This document shows, piece by piece, positions 26,218 to 38,470 of a DNA stretch of 64,000 bases. The number at the start of each line of letters is the position of its first letter. Within the stretch, counting starts at the first letter, position 1. A program made the position numbers and the translations under genes. The notes under the pieces are model-generated. The model was not told the origin of the DNA. It made no database searches and saw nothing but the letters and a program-made list of their open reading frames with translations. Source of the stretch: Clostridia bacterium (GTDB lineage Bacteria > Bacillota > Clostridia > Christensenellales > Aristaeellaceae); the NCBI GenBank assembly GCA_017938795.1, contig JAGBAV010000107.1:1-64000 (forward strand), given 5' to 3'.

Positions 26218-27090
26218 TCACTCAATATTCTGAACCTGCTCGCGCAGCTTCTCAATCTCGCCCTTCGCCTCAACGACTTTCTGTGCGATCGCAGCGTCAG
26301 AGGCCTTCGAGCCGATGGTATTCACCTCGCGATTGAGCTCCTGTACAAGGAAATCAAGCTTGCGGCCAACAGGCTCCCTGAGCTCAACCGCAGCGCGGAT
26401 CTGACCGGTATGGCTGATCAAGCGGACGAGCTCCTCATCAATCGCGGCGCGGTCCGCAAAGATCGCAACCTCCGTCACAAGCCTCGCCTCGTCGATCTCG
26501 CCGTCCGTCAGGGCGGCAATCCGCTGATGGAGCTTATCGCGGTATTCCTCGACGACCATCGGCGCGCGCTGCGCGACCTGATCGCGGATCGTTTCAATCC
26601 TGCCGATCTTATCAAGAATATCAAGGCGCATATTCGCGCCCTCCATCTCCCGCATCTCGCAAAGAGAGCACAGCGCGCCGTCCAGCGCATCAAGGAACAG
26701 CGCCTTCACCGCATCCTGATCCTCTGCCTTCTCCTCAACGCGGAGCACATCGGGCATGCGGGCATACTCAGAGACGGAAATCTCAGCCGTTTTGCCAAGG
26801 GCAGCGCCGAGCTCCTCATAGGCAGTACGATACGCCATGGCCAGCGCGGTATCCACGCGCACCTCCTTGGCATCCTCGCGGTGGTTGTTATAGCTGACAA
26901 AGACGTCAACATGGCCGCGGCTCACTCTCGCGCCGACGCCCTTTCTCATACCGTCTTCAAGGAACAGCAGGTGCCGGGGCAGCCTGCAGGAAATATCCAG
27001 AAAGCGATGATTGACGCTCTTAACCTCCACAGCCATCTCGCGCCCGTCGCGCTCAATCTGGCAGCGGCCGTATCCCGTCATGCTCTTCAT
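26218..27090 (-). CDS. yicC: YicC-family endoribonuclease-like protein
   Basis: YicC proteins are stress-related endoribonucleases that act on small RNAs in some bacteria. The 290-residue protein has the family start MKSMTGYGR, the VEVKSVNHRFLD segment, and the conserved C-terminal DFLVQELNREVNTIGSKA block. It heads the five-gene unit with remA, gmk, rpoZ and coaBC, and an extended -10 promoter lies about 50 bases upstream. Confidence 0.95.
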   Translation of the reverse strand: MKSMTGYGRCQIERDGREMAVEVKSVNHRFLDISCRLPRHLLFLEDGMRKGVGARVSRGHVDVFVSYNNHREDAKEVRVDTALAMAYRTAYEELGAALGKTAEISVSEYARMPDVLRVEEKAEDQDAVKALFLDALDGALCSLCEMREMEGANMRLDILDKIGRIETIRDQVAQRAPMVVEEYRDKLHQRIAALTDGEIDEARLVTEVAIFADRAAIDEELVRLISHTGQIRAAVELREPVGRKLDFLVQELNREVNTIGSKASDAAIAQKVVEAKGEIEKLREQVQNIE

Positions 27091-27137
27091 TGTATGTCCT
27101 CTCCTTCTTATCCGAAGAAAATAGGTGTGTAAAAGTA

Positions 27138-27166
27138 ATTATACCACGCAGACCCCGAAAATGAAA
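27138..27166 (-). promoter_or_regulatory. Predicted sigma-A promoter (extended -10) of the yicC operon
   Basis: Minus-strand TATAAT (27143-27138) preceded by TGG, with TTTCAT (27166-27161) 17 bases upstream. This is the same -35 and the same TGn extension as the rnfC promoter. Confidence 0.65.
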
Positions 27167-27197
27167 TACCAGAAAAAACCAATTCGTATCGTATCAT

Positions 27198-29204
27198 CTA
27201 TACAATAGGAAAGGTTCGGCCCTGTTCTCCGATCAGCGCCATGAATTCCGCCTCGTCCATAATCCGGACGCCAAGCGCTCTCGCCTTCTCCAGCTTGCTC
27301 CCCGCGCTCTCTCCTGCGAGCACCACGCTCGTATTTTTGGATACGCTGCCGGCGGCCTTGCCCCCGTTCTGACGGATCATTTCCTCCGCCTGCGCGCGTG
27401 TGAGCGTGGGCAGTGTCCCCGTGAGCACGAAGGTCATTCCGGCAAACAGCGTGCCGGCTTCCTCCTGACGACGAGCCTGCGGCCTGACGCCATGCGCCAG
27501 CAGCCTGTCAACAAAGGTGCGATTCTCCTCTTGGGAGAAGAAATCGGTAATAGACGCCGCGACGATCTCGCCGACGTCGTCAAGCGCCGTCAGTTCCTCC
27601 TGCTGCGCATTCATCAGTGCCTCCAGAGAACCAAAGTGCTCCATCAAGTCGCGCGCCGTTTTCTTTCCAATATTGGGGATGCCGATCGCAAAAAGGAATG
27701 CATCCAGCTCACATGCCTTGCTCTTTTCAAGCTCAGCAAGAAGCTTATCCGCTTTCTTGACGCCAAATCCCTTCAGCTCCATCATCTGCTCTTTGCGCAG
27801 CGCGTAAAGCTCATCTGCCGTACGCACGCCCAGCATGTCGTAGAACAGCTCCGCCGTCTTTTCGCTGAACGCCTCAATATCCATACCCTGCCGCGAGGCA
27901 AAATGCGCCATGCGCGCTATGGCCTGCGGTCTGCAGCTCTCTCTGTTCATACAGAAGATATGGGCCCCGCGCTGAGTCAGCGCGCCTCCGCATGCCGGGC
28001 AATACACGGGCGCCTCAATGTCCGTCATTGGCGCTTCGCCTTCTTCATTCCATACAACGCCCATGATCTCCGGAATAACATCATTAGAGCGTCGCACCCA
28101 GACGTCGCTGCCCACGCGCACGCGCTTGCGGCATATATCGCCGTAGTTATTGAGCGTCGCCCGTTTGACCGTCACGCCGCAGATATCCACCGGCTCCAGA
28201 TGTGCAAGCGGCGTCAGCTTGCCCGTACGCCCCAGCTCCCATGTAACATCAAGAAGCTTCGTGACCGTCTCCTGCGCGGCAAACTTATACGCAACCGCCC
28301 AGCGGGGGAACTTGTCCGTATTGCCCAGCACCTCGCGAGTACGCATATCCGCAAGCTTGATGGTCGCGCCGTCAATCAGGAAATCAAGCGAATCGCGTTC
28401 CTTTTCGATGCGGCGAACCAGCTCAAGCGCCTCCTCAATCGTGGACGCTGAACCGACATACGGACTGACGCACAGCCCGTTCTCCCGCATGAAATCAAGC
28501 ATCTCTGTCTGTGAGGCAAAGCTGCGGCCCTCGATATAGCCGATCTGGTAGAAGAACGCATCCAGATGGCGGGAGGCTGTGACCCCGGGATCCAGATTGC
28601 GCAATGCGCCCGCAGCCGCATTGCGCGCATTCTTCAGAGGCTCCTCCGCTGTCTCATTATACTTTTCAAGCACTGACAGGCGCATGATCCCCTCGCCCTG
28701 TACCTCCATCCTGCCGATGAAGGGAATCGTCAAAGGGATTGTCCTTATGGTCTCCGCCTGAGGAAGAATCGCCTCTCCCACTTCACCGTTGCCGCGCGTA
28801 GCCGCCTGCACAAGACGCCCGCCGTCATAGGTAAGATTCACTGTCAGGCCGTCGAGCTTGTATTCCACGCAGTACGTATTCCCGGGAAGCCCGCCGGCCT
28901 CATCAGTCAGCTTCTTCGCACGCTGAGCCCATGCAATGACCTCTTCTTCGCTCTGCGCCTTATCCATGCTCCAGAGCCTTGCGATATGCCGGTGCTGCTC
29001 AAAGCCTTCGAGCACCTTGCCGCCGACGCGCCTCGTCGGGGAGTCGTCAAGGCGGATTCCGGTCTTCTCCTCCAACGCACGCAGCTGCGCATACATAGCG
29101 TCCCATTCGTCATCAGACATCGACGCTTCATTCAGATCATAATACAGTCTCGACGCTTCATTGAGCCGGTCAACCAGTTCGCGCATGCGCCTTGTCTGTT
29201 CCAT
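27198..29204 (-). CDS. ligA: NAD-dependent DNA ligase LigA
   Basis: Replicative DNA ligase. The 668 residues show the adenylation motif EYKLDGLT (catalytic Lys near residue 115), an OB domain, a Cys4 zinc motif (YCPACGG, FCMNRESC), a helix-hairpin-helix region (GIPNIGKKTARDL, LDDVGE) and a C-terminal BRCT domain (FAGMTFVLTGTL onwards). Full length with no missing motif. GGAGGG is seven bases before the ATG, and the gene begins a few bases after pcrA, so the two are co-transcribed. Confidence 0.98.
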   Translation of the reverse strand: MEQTRRMRELVDRLNEASRLYYDLNEASMSDDEWDAMYAQLRALEEKTGIRLDDSPTRRVGGKVLEGFEQHRHIARLWSMDKAQSEEEVIAWAQRAKKLTDEAGGLPGNTYCVEYKLDGLTVNLTYDGGRLVQAATRGNGEVGEAILPQAETIRTIPLTIPFIGRMEVQGEGIMRLSVLEKYNETAEEPLKNARNAAAGALRNLDPGVTASRHLDAFFYQIGYIEGRSFASQTEMLDFMRENGLCVSPYVGSASTIEEALELVRRIEKERDSLDFLIDGATIKLADMRTREVLGNTDKFPRWAVAYKFAAQETVTKLLDVTWELGRTGKLTPLAHLEPVDICGVTVKRATLNNYGDICRKRVRVGSDVWVRRSNDVIPEIMGVVWNEEGEAPMTDIEAPVYCPACGGALTQRGAHIFCMNRESCRPQAIARMAHFASRQGMDIEAFSEKTAELFYDMLGVRTADELYALRKEQMMELKGFGVKKADKLLAELEKSKACELDAFLFAIGIPNIGKKTARDLMEHFGSLEALMNAQQEELTALDDVGEIVAASITDFFSQEENRTFVDRLLAHGVRPQARRQEEAGTLFAGMTFVLTGTLPTLTRAQAEEMIRQNGGKAAGSVSKNTSVVLAGESAGSKLEKARALGVRIMDEAEFMALIGEQGRTFPIV

Positions 29205-29207
29205 GGC

Positions 29208-31615
<2,408 letters not shown>

Positions 31616-31619
<4 letters not shown>

Positions 31620-31924
31620 GCTTCTTCCTCTTGTTCTCTGTCCTCTTTGCCAAGGATCAGCTGATAGCCGCCGGCGCCATAGGACAGGCTTCGGTTCACG
31701 CGGCTGATTGTCGCCGTCGACGCACCCGTCTGCTCCGCGATCTCCTGATAGGTTACCTTCATCCGCAGAAGGCGCGCAACAGCGAGCCTCTGCGCAACAG
31801 CCTGAAGCTCATGAATGGTGAAAATGTCCTCAAAAAAGCTGCAGGCCTCCTCTTTTGTCTCCAGCAGGAGCATAGCCTCGGCAAGCTTCCCAATCTGTTC
31901 GTCTCTCATGATGTCGTTTCTCAT
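31616..31924 (-). CDS. YerC/TrpR-family DNA-binding regulator
   Basis: A 102-residue helix-turn-helix protein of the TrpR/YerC-YecD group. The core reads FTIHELQAVAQRLAVARLL followed by the recognition region TYQEIAEQTGASTATISRVNR, both family hallmarks. It may respond to a ligand, but none is known. ATG at 31924 has GGAGG six bases upstream; the longer frame reaches into the upstream terminator and is rejected. In many Bacillota this gene sits directly before pcrA, as here, with a four-base overlap. Confidence 0.9.
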
Positions 31925-31956
31925 GCGAAACCTCCGATTATGCATTCTGTGTATCC

Positions 31957-31965
31957 AGTATACCA
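31957..31965 (-). promoter_or_regulatory. Possible extended -10 promoter for the yerC-pcrA-ligA unit
   Basis: Minus-strand TGGTATACT, an extended -10 pattern, lies about 35 bases before the YerC-type start. No convincing -35 is present at 17 bases. Confidence 0.45.
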
Positions 31966-31977
31966 CAAACTGACGAA

Positions 31978-32013
31978 GAAAAAAAGACGGAGCAGCCATC
32001 TGCATCCGTCTTT
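31978..32013 (-). terminator. Intrinsic terminator after the SSB-like gene
   Basis: Minus-strand AAAGACGGA pairs with TCCGTCTTT, with an inner GCAG/CTGC pair and a four-base loop, followed by seven or more U residues. A textbook terminator. Confidence 0.88.
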
Positions 32014-32046
32014 CTTGTCCGTTCTTCTGTCCCGGGCGTCATTTCA

Positions 32047-32721
32047 TCAATGTGCTGCGCCGATCTCCTGCTGCGCAGCGCCTGCCTGCTGCATAACGGG
32101 CATATCCGTATTCTCGCTGAGCAGCTCCAGATGACCAACAGACACCTCATAGGCAGTCTTCTCAATCACCGTGCCGTCCGGCATCTGCTTCTGATAGCCC
32201 CGGGACTGCAGCCTTCCGGTCAGCGTAATCCTGTCGCCAACGGAAAGCTTCGCCGCAAAGCGCGCACTCCTGCCCCATGTGATGCAGGGAATATAATCGC
32301 TCTTGCCGTAGGCGCGGTTGACCGCCAGCATCATATCCGCAATCTCTCTGCCAAAGGGGGTCGTCCTGTATGCCGGCGCCTTGCACAGCGTGCCGGTCAG
32401 CTGAATCTGATTCGGATTTTCCCGTTCGTCAGGCTCGGTGATGCGCTGGGCAAATGCCGTGATCAGCAGCCTGCCGGATCCGTCGATGATCTTATTATAG
32501 GAACGCACCTGTCCCTCGATGGAGAGCGGGTCGCCGTCCTTGAGCATTGCTCCGTCCAGAAGCCGCTCGGACAGCGTAACGGGCAGCAGATCCATCGCGC
32601 CCGAAAGACGCGGCACGCCAAGCGTCAGATAGTAAAATTTCTCTCCGAAGGCCTCATGCCCCACCTCGGGCTCGCCTGCGATCACACCGCTCAGCCGCAG
32701 CGTGTTGATGACGTTTTCCAT
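32047..32721 (-). CDS. Single-stranded-DNA-binding-like protein with two OB folds
   Basis: The 224-residue protein appears to hold two OB-fold units in tandem: residues 1-95 (NTLRLSGVIAGEP, YYLTLGVPRLSG) and about 100-200 (NQIQLTGTLCKAPAYRTTPFGREIADMMLAVNR, with ITWGRSARF and GDRITLTGRLQSRGY). The second unit is the closer match to SSB. The C-terminus lacks the acidic DDDIPF tip used by canonical SSB for partner binding, so it is probably an auxiliary protein. AGGAGG lies seven bases before the ATG. It lies between pdaB and the yerC-pcrA-ligA unit. Confidence 0.75.
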   Translation of the reverse strand: MENVINTLRLSGVIAGEPEVGHEAFGEKFYYLTLGVPRLSGAMDLLPVTLSERLLDGAMLKDGDPLSIEGQVRSYNKIIDGSGRLLITAFAQRITEPDERENPNQIQLTGTLCKAPAYRTTPFGREIADMMLAVNRAYGKSDYIPCITWGRSARFAAKLSVGDRITLTGRLQSRGYQKQMPDGTVIEKTAYEVSVGHLELLSENTDMPVMQQAGAAQQEIGAAH

Positions 32722-32759
32722 TGTACGTCCTCCTCATCCAAATTCGTTCCGTGACCTGT

Positions 32760-33572
32760 TCATGCATCCGGCGCGCTCGTGCTCTGTGCCTGCATCTGAG
32801 GCGTCGGCGTGCATAGATGCTGCTTTCCGGTATGGTCGATCCATGTTTCGCCCTTCAGCAGCAGCTGTGAGACCGGGATTATTCTGTATCCCTCGTTGGT
32901 GTAGTATTCAAGGATCTGCGGCAGTGCCTCCAGAATGTACTTTGAATCATTATGGAAAAGCACGATATCGCCGGGATTCACATTCTTTGTGCACTGGCGC
33001 ACCATGTTATCCGTTCCAAGATTCTTCCAGTCCAGAGAGTCCACATTCCATTGCACGCATTCATACCCTTCCTCGCGGCTGATACGGACCACCGCATCGT
33101 TGTACTCGCCGTACGGGGGTCTGAAAAGCGTCGTCGGCGTACCGGTAATCGACGCAACAAGGTCGCTTGTCTTTTTCAGCTCATCGCGGATCTGCGCCGC
33201 CGTCAGCTGGGACATGTGCGGATGCGTTGCAGAATGATTGCCGATCTCATGTCCCCGGGCGACAAGCTCCCTGACCAGATCCGGGTGTTCCTCCGCCCAG
33301 AAGCCCACAAGGAAAAAGGTTGTCTTCACATCATACTGATCCAGAATATCCAGTATGCTCTCTGTATTCGCACGGCCCCATGCCGCGTCGAAGCTGATCG
33401 AGAGCACCTTTTCATCGGTATCAACGTTATACACAGGGAGTTCACGCGTCGCAACCGCAGCTGTCAGCGCTGCGCCGTTCTGCATGGTGACATACGCTGC
33501 AAACACCACAGCCAATGCAAGAACAGGAGTCATACGCTTGACGCGCTGCGCATCGAGGCGCATCTTTTTCAT
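32760..33572 (-). CDS. pdaB: Polysaccharide deacetylase, PdaB-like
   Basis: NodB-domain deacetylase of the sporulation PdaB group, with an N-terminal membrane anchor (residues about 14-32). NodB motif 1 appears as the PdaB variant SFDAAWG. The HSATH metal motif, the RPPYGEYN motif and the LFHND motif are all present. PdaB is needed for spore cortex stability in Bacillus. The 270-residue start at 33572 has GGAGG nine bases upstream; the longer frame has no ribosome site. Part of the upstream region recalls a sigma-E or sigma-G -10, but not well enough to call. Confidence 0.88.
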   Translation of the reverse strand: MKKMRLDAQRVKRMTPVLALAVVFAAYVTMQNGAALTAAVATRELPVYNVDTDEKVLSISFDAAWGRANTESILDILDQYDVKTTFFLVGFWAEEHPDLVRELVARGHEIGNHSATHPHMSQLTAAQIRDELKKTSDLVASITGTPTTLFRPPYGEYNDAVVRISREEGYECVQWNVDSLDWKNLGTDNMVRQCTKNVNPGDIVLFHNDSKYILEALPQILEYYTNEGYRIIPVSQLLLKGETWIDHTGKQHLCTPTPQMQAQSTSAPDA

Positions 33573-33816
33573 CCGGCATCGCCTCCACCAAATCCTTCGA
33601 AGATTGTATATGTGGCACACGATGCTTTTAGAACTTCACTCATTCAGACGTTGTTTCCTGCCAAATCCTTGCGACTCCTAAAAGGTTTCACAATCCTGCC
33701 ACATTTTGCCGGGTCAGTACAGCGCTGAGATCCGCACTGCTTCCGGCGGAAAATCACGGTGAAAACGTCCAGGAAGACCCCGAATCTTCCCGCCGTGTAT
33801 TCCCGCTGCTTTCATC

Positions 33817-33853
33817 AAAAAAAGAAACGCACGGCACAAGCCATGCGTTTCTT
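33817..33853 (-). terminator. Intrinsic terminator after the topoisomerase A subunit gene
   Basis: Minus-strand AAGAAACGCA pairs with TGCGTTTCTT, with an inner GGC/GCC pair and an ACAA-complement loop, followed by seven U residues. It lies 13 bases after the stop codon. The rest of the 290-base gap up to pdaB shows nothing I can name. Confidence 0.88.
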
Positions 33854-33865
33854 AAGGATCGTTTA

Positions 33866-36331
33866 TCAGATAATCACAGCGACAGACTGCACCACATCAT
33901 CAAGCAGCACGCTCACCAGCAGCTGTCCCTTTCCGCTGCGGCGCTCGATCGCGATCTCCGCAGCGTTCATCTGCGTGGTATGCCCATGTTTCTGGGTGAT
34001 GAGCAGGTCACCCGCCCCCGTAACATTCAGGCAGGCGGCCAGACACGCACCGATCACACCGTTCTTCGTGATCGGAATGACCTTCTGCCCCTTGCCTGCG
34101 CGTCCCTGACGTTCAATATCATCCGCAAGCATCCGCTTGCCGACGCCCCTGTCCGTCATGATCAGCAGAACATCGCCGCTGCGCGGCAGCTCAAACCAAC
34201 GAACACAGTCGCCATCCTCCAGCGAAATGCCGCGCACGCCCGCCGTGGCGCGGCCGGTTGTCGTGATGGTATCCAACCGGAAGCGGATACCCATACCGCC
34301 CTCCGTCACCAGCAGCAGATCGCCCTTGTCATTCGGGCTGACCTGCGCCATGCCGATCAGCCTGTCGTCGCCCTTCAGGTTGATCGCCGCAAAACGGGAG
34401 CGCCGGATGGCGTATTCCTCCGCTGCCGTACGCTTCACCTGTCCATGCGCCGTCACGAAGAGGAACTCACCCTTCTTCTCCATCTCCTCCGTTTTGGTGC
34501 AGACGATCGCCACCGCTTCCTCGCCATCTGCAAGACCGGCAATCAGACCGGTGAGCAGCGTGCCGCGCTCCTTAAGGCGCATCGTTTCCGGGAGCTTTGA
34601 CACATCAAGCGTGTAGCAGCTGCCAAGATTGGTGAAGATATAGAGCGTATGGTCTGTCATCGTTCGGATGATCTCGACGACCTCTTCGCGGACGCCGGGC
34701 TGCTGGAGGTACTTCTCCACCATACGCGGGCTCATGCGGCGAAGCTGACCGTCGCGCAGACGCAGCACCGCAGTCTCCTCGGCAATGGGCTTATTCTCCA
34801 CCACAGGCATCTTTGCGCTGTCGTCCGCAATCAGCTCTGTGCGTCTGTCGTCGCCGAACTTCTCACGGATCTCATTCATCTCGTTGCGGATGACAGCCAT
34901 GAGCTTCTTCTCGTTCTTCAGGATGCCCTCGAGTCGATCGATCGTGCGGAGGATTGCAGCATATTCCTTGCGGAGCGTCTCGATCTCAAGGCCGGTCAGG
35001 CGCTGCAGACGCATATCCAGAATCGCCTGCGCCTGAATATCGCTCAGGCCAAAACGATTCATCAGCTGCTCTTTTGCCTCGCGCGGATTCTTGCTGCGGC
35101 GGATGAGCGCGATGACCTCATCAAGATGATCGACCGCCACCATCAGGCCGGCGAGGATATGCTCTCTCGCCTTCGCCTGTTCCAGTTCGTATTTTGTGCG
35201 CCGTGTCACAACGCGCTTCTGATGATCGATATAGTATCTCAGCAGCGCCTTCACGCCCAGCTGCATCGGGCGGCCCTCGGCAATCGCTACGATGTTGACG
35301 CCGAAGGTCACCTGCAGGTCAGAATACTTATAGAGCACGGAGAGAATCGCCATCGGATCAACGTCGCGCTTGAGCTCGATGACTGCGCGCAGACCCGTCC
35401 TGTCCGACTCGTCGCGGATATCATAGATGCCGCCGAGGAGCGACTTCTTCTCCTCGCTGAGCTTGAGGATCTTCTCCAGCATCGCAGCCTTGGGCACCTG
35501 ATACGGCACCTCGGTGATCACGATCAGCTTGCGGCCCGCGCTGCCATCCTCAATATGCACCTTCGCCCGCACCGTGAGTTTCGCGCGGCCGGTCTCATAG
35601 GCTGTACGGATCTCGCTGTTATTGATCATCCTTCCGCCCGTCGGGAAATCCGGCGCGGGCATAAGCTCCATGATCTCATCAACCGTCGCCGTCGGCTTGT
35701 CCATCACAAGGATGGCGGCGTCGATCGCCTCGCGCAGGTTATGCGGAGGGATATTCGTCGCAAGGCCGACTGCAATACCGGACGCGCCGTTGACCAGAAG
35801 ATTCGGATAGCGGGCCGGAAGCATATCCGGCTCCTTGAGAGAATCATCGAAATTGAAGCTGAACGGAACGGTATCCTTGTCAATATCCCGGAGCATCTCC
35901 AGCGCCAGCGGCGCCATCCTCGCCTCGGTGTATCGCATAGCGGCGGCGCTGTCGCCGTCGATGGAGCCAAAGTTGCCATGGCCATCGACCAGCACGGCGC
36001 GCAGGCTGTAGTCCTGCGCCATGCGGACCATCGCGTCATATACGGAGCTGTCGCCGTGCGGATGATACTTACCAAGGCAGTCGCCGACAATACGCGCGCA
36101 CTTCTTATGCGGCTTGTCCGGCGTGATACCCAGCTCGTTGAGCGTGAAGAGGATGCGGCGCTGAACGGGCTTAAGGCCATCCTCCACGCGGGGCAGCGCG
36201 CGCTCAAGAATGACATGCTCCGCATACGGGATCATGGAGATGTGCATGACCTCTTCCATGGGCCGCTGAATAATCTCATGCTGCGGCTGGTTCTCCTTGG
36301 GCGGCTGTCCGCCATCTTTCCTGCGCGCCAT
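33866..36331 (-). CDS. Type IIA DNA topoisomerase subunit A (gyrase A / topoisomerase IV A)
   Basis: Cleaves and rejoins DNA in a tetramer with the B subunit. Motifs include [31 protein letters not shown] and the active-site AMRYTEARM (catalytic Tyr near residue 125). The C-terminal beta-pinwheel has a GyrA-box-like QGRAGKG at residues 742-748, two substitutions away from the Bacillus QSRGGKG. That leaves gyrase versus topoisomerase IV undecided. The 821-residue length fits both. It begins one base inside the B subunit stop (TAATG). The absence of dnaA or recF nearby hints that this is the second topoisomerase pair of the cell. Confidence 0.93.
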   Translation of the reverse strand: MARRKDGGQPPKENQPQHEIIQRPMEEVMHISMIPYAEHVILERALPRVEDGLKPVQRRILFTLNELGITPDKPHKKCARIVGDCLGKYHPHGDSSVYDAMVRMAQDYSLRAVLVDGHGNFGSIDGDSAAAMRYTEARMAPLALEMLRDIDKDTVPFSFNFDDSLKEPDMLPARYPNLLVNGASGIAVGLATNIPPHNLREAIDAAILVMDKPTATVDEIMELMPAPDFPTGGRMINNSEIRTAYETGRAKLTVRAKVHIEDGSAGRKLIVITEVPYQVPKAAMLEKILKLSEEKKSLLGGIYDIRDESDRTGLRAVIELKRDVDPMAILSVLYKYSDLQVTFGVNIVAIAEGRPMQLGVKALLRYYIDHQKRVVTRRTKYELEQAKAREHILAGLMVAVDHLDEVIALIRRSKNPREAKEQLMNRFGLSDIQAQAILDMRLQRLTGLEIETLRKEYAAILRTIDRLEGILKNEKKLMAVIRNEMNEIREKFGDDRRTELIADDSAKMPVVENKPIAEETAVLRLRDGQLRRMSPRMVEKYLQQPGVREEVVEIIRTMTDHTLYIFTNLGSCYTLDVSKLPETMRLKERGTLLTGLIAGLADGEEAVAIVCTKTEEMEKKGEFLFVTAHGQVKRTAAEEYAIRRSRFAAINLKGDDRLIGMAQVSPNDKGDLLLVTEGGMGIRFRLDTITTTGRATAGVRGISLEDGDCVRWFELPRSGDVLLIMTDRGVGKRMLADDIERQGRAGKGQKVIPITKNGVIGACLAACLNVTGAGDLLITQKHGHTTQMNAAEIAIERRSGKGQLLVSVLLDDVVQSVAVII

Positions 36332-38298
36332 TACTTCGCCTTCCCTTCTCGTTCAAGGAATGTATCCACCTTGTTAAAATCTGCGTATGTCGTGATATAG
36401 TCGCGTCTGGGCTCGACCTTGTCGCCCATCAGGAGCGTCACAAGGCGCTCCGCCTCAGCGACATCCTCCAGCGTGACCTGCATAAGCTGCCTGTTCTCCG
36501 GGTTCATCGTGGTCTCCCAGAGCTGCGGCGGGTCCATCTCACCAAGACCCTTGTATCGCTGGATCGTATAGCCGCGGCCGACGGAGGCGGTCACCTTCGC
36601 CAGCTCCTTATCGTCGTAGGCATAGATCATCTTCTCGCCCTTTGCCACCCGGTACAGCGGCGGCATGCCGATATAGACATGACCGTCCGTGATCAGCTGG
36701 CGCATGTAACGATAGAAGAAAGTCAGCAGGATTGCACGGATATGCGCGCCGTCCTGATCAGCATCCGAAAGGATAATGACCTTGTGATACTTGAGCGACT
36801 TGATGTCAAAGTCTTCGCCGATGCCCGTGCCAAGCGCGGTAATAATGGAACGGAACTCCTCGTTGGCCAGTACCTGATCAATGCGCTTCTTCTCAACGTT
36901 GAGCGGCTTGCCGCGGATCGGCAGAATCGCCTGAAAACGCCTGTCCCTGCCCTGCTTGGCAGAGCCGCCTGCGGAATCGCCCTCCACGATGAACATCTCG
37001 TTGAGCTCTGCCTTCTTGCCGGTGCAGCTGGAGAGCTTGCCCACCAGCGGCGCGGCCTCCAGCTGATTCTTCGCACGCGCAACCTCCTTGGCCTTGCGCG
37101 CCGCTTCGCGAACCTTGCATGCCTTGATCGCCTTCTCCACAATACCCTGCGCGACGTCCTGGTTCTTGAGGTTCTCCAGATATTCCGTCATGCGGGCATA
37201 GACGAACGCCTCAACCGCCGGCCTGACCTCCGTATTGCCCAGCTTGCCTTTGGTCTGGCCCTCGAACTGCGGATTGCGGACAAACGCAGCGAGCACCGCC
37301 GTGATGCCCTCGCGGTAATCCTCGCCCATCAGGTTATTGTCCTTCTCCTTGAGCGCTCCGATGCGACGGGCATAGTCGTTGAGCGCACGCGTAAAGCCCG
37401 CCTTGAAGCCCATCTCATGCGTGCCGCCCTCAGCCGTCGGAATATTGTTGACATAGGAAAAGATGCTCTCGGAATAATCGTCCGTATGCTGAATCGCAAG
37501 ACAGACGCGCACATCATCCTGCAGGCCCTCCATCATGAGGACGCTGTCGTAGACTGCCGTCTTGTCCCGGTTGATATAGCGGACATAGTCGGAAAGACCG
37601 CCCTCATACATGAAGGTGATCTTCTGCTTCTCCGGATCCTTCTCCCGCTCATCAATAAAGACGATCTCCAGCCCTTTATTCAGATACGCCAGCTCGCGCA
37701 GACGACGGCGGACTGTATCGGAATTGAATCTGACCTCTTCAAACACGGTGTCGTCCGGCATGAAGGTGATTCTGGAGCCATGACGGCGGGTTGCGCTCAC
37801 GCGCTCAAGCCCTGTCACAGCACGGCCGGAGGCGATCTTCTTTTCCTTCGGATCATAGTTGCTTTCAAAACGCATCCTGTACCGGCCGCCGCCCGTGCTG
37901 ACCTCCACGACCAGCCACTTCGAGAGCGCATTGACCACGGAAGCGCCGACGCCATGCAGACCGCCGGAATAGCTGTAATTCTCATGATCAAACTTGCCGC
38001 CGGCATGCAGCCGGGTAAAGATCATCTCCACACCGGTGATGCCCAGCTCCGGATGAATATCAACAGGCATACCGCGGCCGTCGTCCTCGACTGTCGCGCT
38101 GCCATCCTTGTGCAGCTCCACGCGGATACTCCTGGCATAGCCGTTCGCCACCTCGTCAATCGCGTTATCCACGATCTCCCAGAGAAGATGGTGCAGGCCT
38201 CTGGCGCCCGTCGAGCCGATGTACATACCCGGACGCATCCGGACTGCATCGAGGCCCTCAAGTACCTTCAGCATGCTGGCAGTATATGTTTTCGCCAT
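36331..38298 (-). CDS. Type IIA DNA topoisomerase subunit B (gyrase B / topoisomerase IV B)
   Basis: ATPase subunit of the type IIA topoisomerase. The GHKL ATPase domain shows [39 protein letters not shown] and [14 protein letters not shown]. The TOPRIM domain holds [16 protein letters not shown] and the metal-binding [11 protein letters not shown]-terminal [17 protein letters not shown] block follows. At 655 residues it lacks large inserts. AGGAGG is eight bases before the ATG at 38298; the 39-codon N-terminal extension of the longer frame is rejected. Whether it partners as GyrB or ParE cannot be settled from sequence alone. Confidence 0.94.
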   Translation of the reverse strand: MAKTYTASMLKVLEGLDAVRMRPGMYIGSTGARGLHHLLWEIVDNAIDEVANGYARSIRVELHKDGSATVEDDGRGMPVDIHPELGITGVEMIFTRLHAGGKFDHENYSYSGGLHGVGASVVNALSKWLVVEVSTGGGRYRMRFESNYDPKEKKIASGRAVTGLERVSATRRHGSRITFMPDDTVFEEVRFNSDTVRRRLRELAYLNKGLEIVFIDEREKDPEKQKITFMYEGGLSDYVRYINRDKTAVYDSVLMMEGLQDDVRVCLAIQHTDDYSESIFSYVNNIPTAEGGTHEMGFKAGFTRALNDYARRIGALKEKDNNLMGEDYREGITAVLAAFVRNPQFEGQTKGKLGNTEVRPAVEAFVYARMTEYLENLKNQDVAQGIVEKAIKACKVREAARKAKEVARAKNQLEAAPLVGKLSSCTGKKAELNEMFIVEGDSAGGSAKQGRDRRFQAILPIRGKPLNVEKKRIDQVLANEEFRSIITALGTGIGEDFDIKSLKYHKVIILSDADQDGAHIRAILLTFFYRYMRQLITDGHVYIGMPPLYRVAKGEKMIYAYDDKELAKVTASVGRGYTIQRYKGLGEMDPPQLWETTMNPENRQLMQVTLEDVAEAERLVTLLMGDKVEPRRDYITTYADFNKVDTFLEREGKAK

Positions 38299-38331
38299 GA
38301 ATAAACCCTCCTTGCGGTTGTACAACTCTAT

Positions 38332-38360
38332 ATTATATAGGATTATTTCGCGTTTGGCAA
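38332..38360 (-). promoter_or_regulatory. Predicted sigma-A promoter of the topoisomerase pair
   Basis: Minus-strand TTGCCA (38360-38355) and TATAAT (38337-38332) are 17 bases apart, just upstream of the B subunit ribosome site. Confidence 0.8.
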
Positions 38361-38470
38361 TCCTTGACAGCGAAACTTCCTCAGTACAGCATCTTACGGA
38401 TAAGAACTCCCGCATCGGGTATCATATGGCAAAAGCAACCTGCCTAATCAGAAAGCGAGGTATCTCATCC

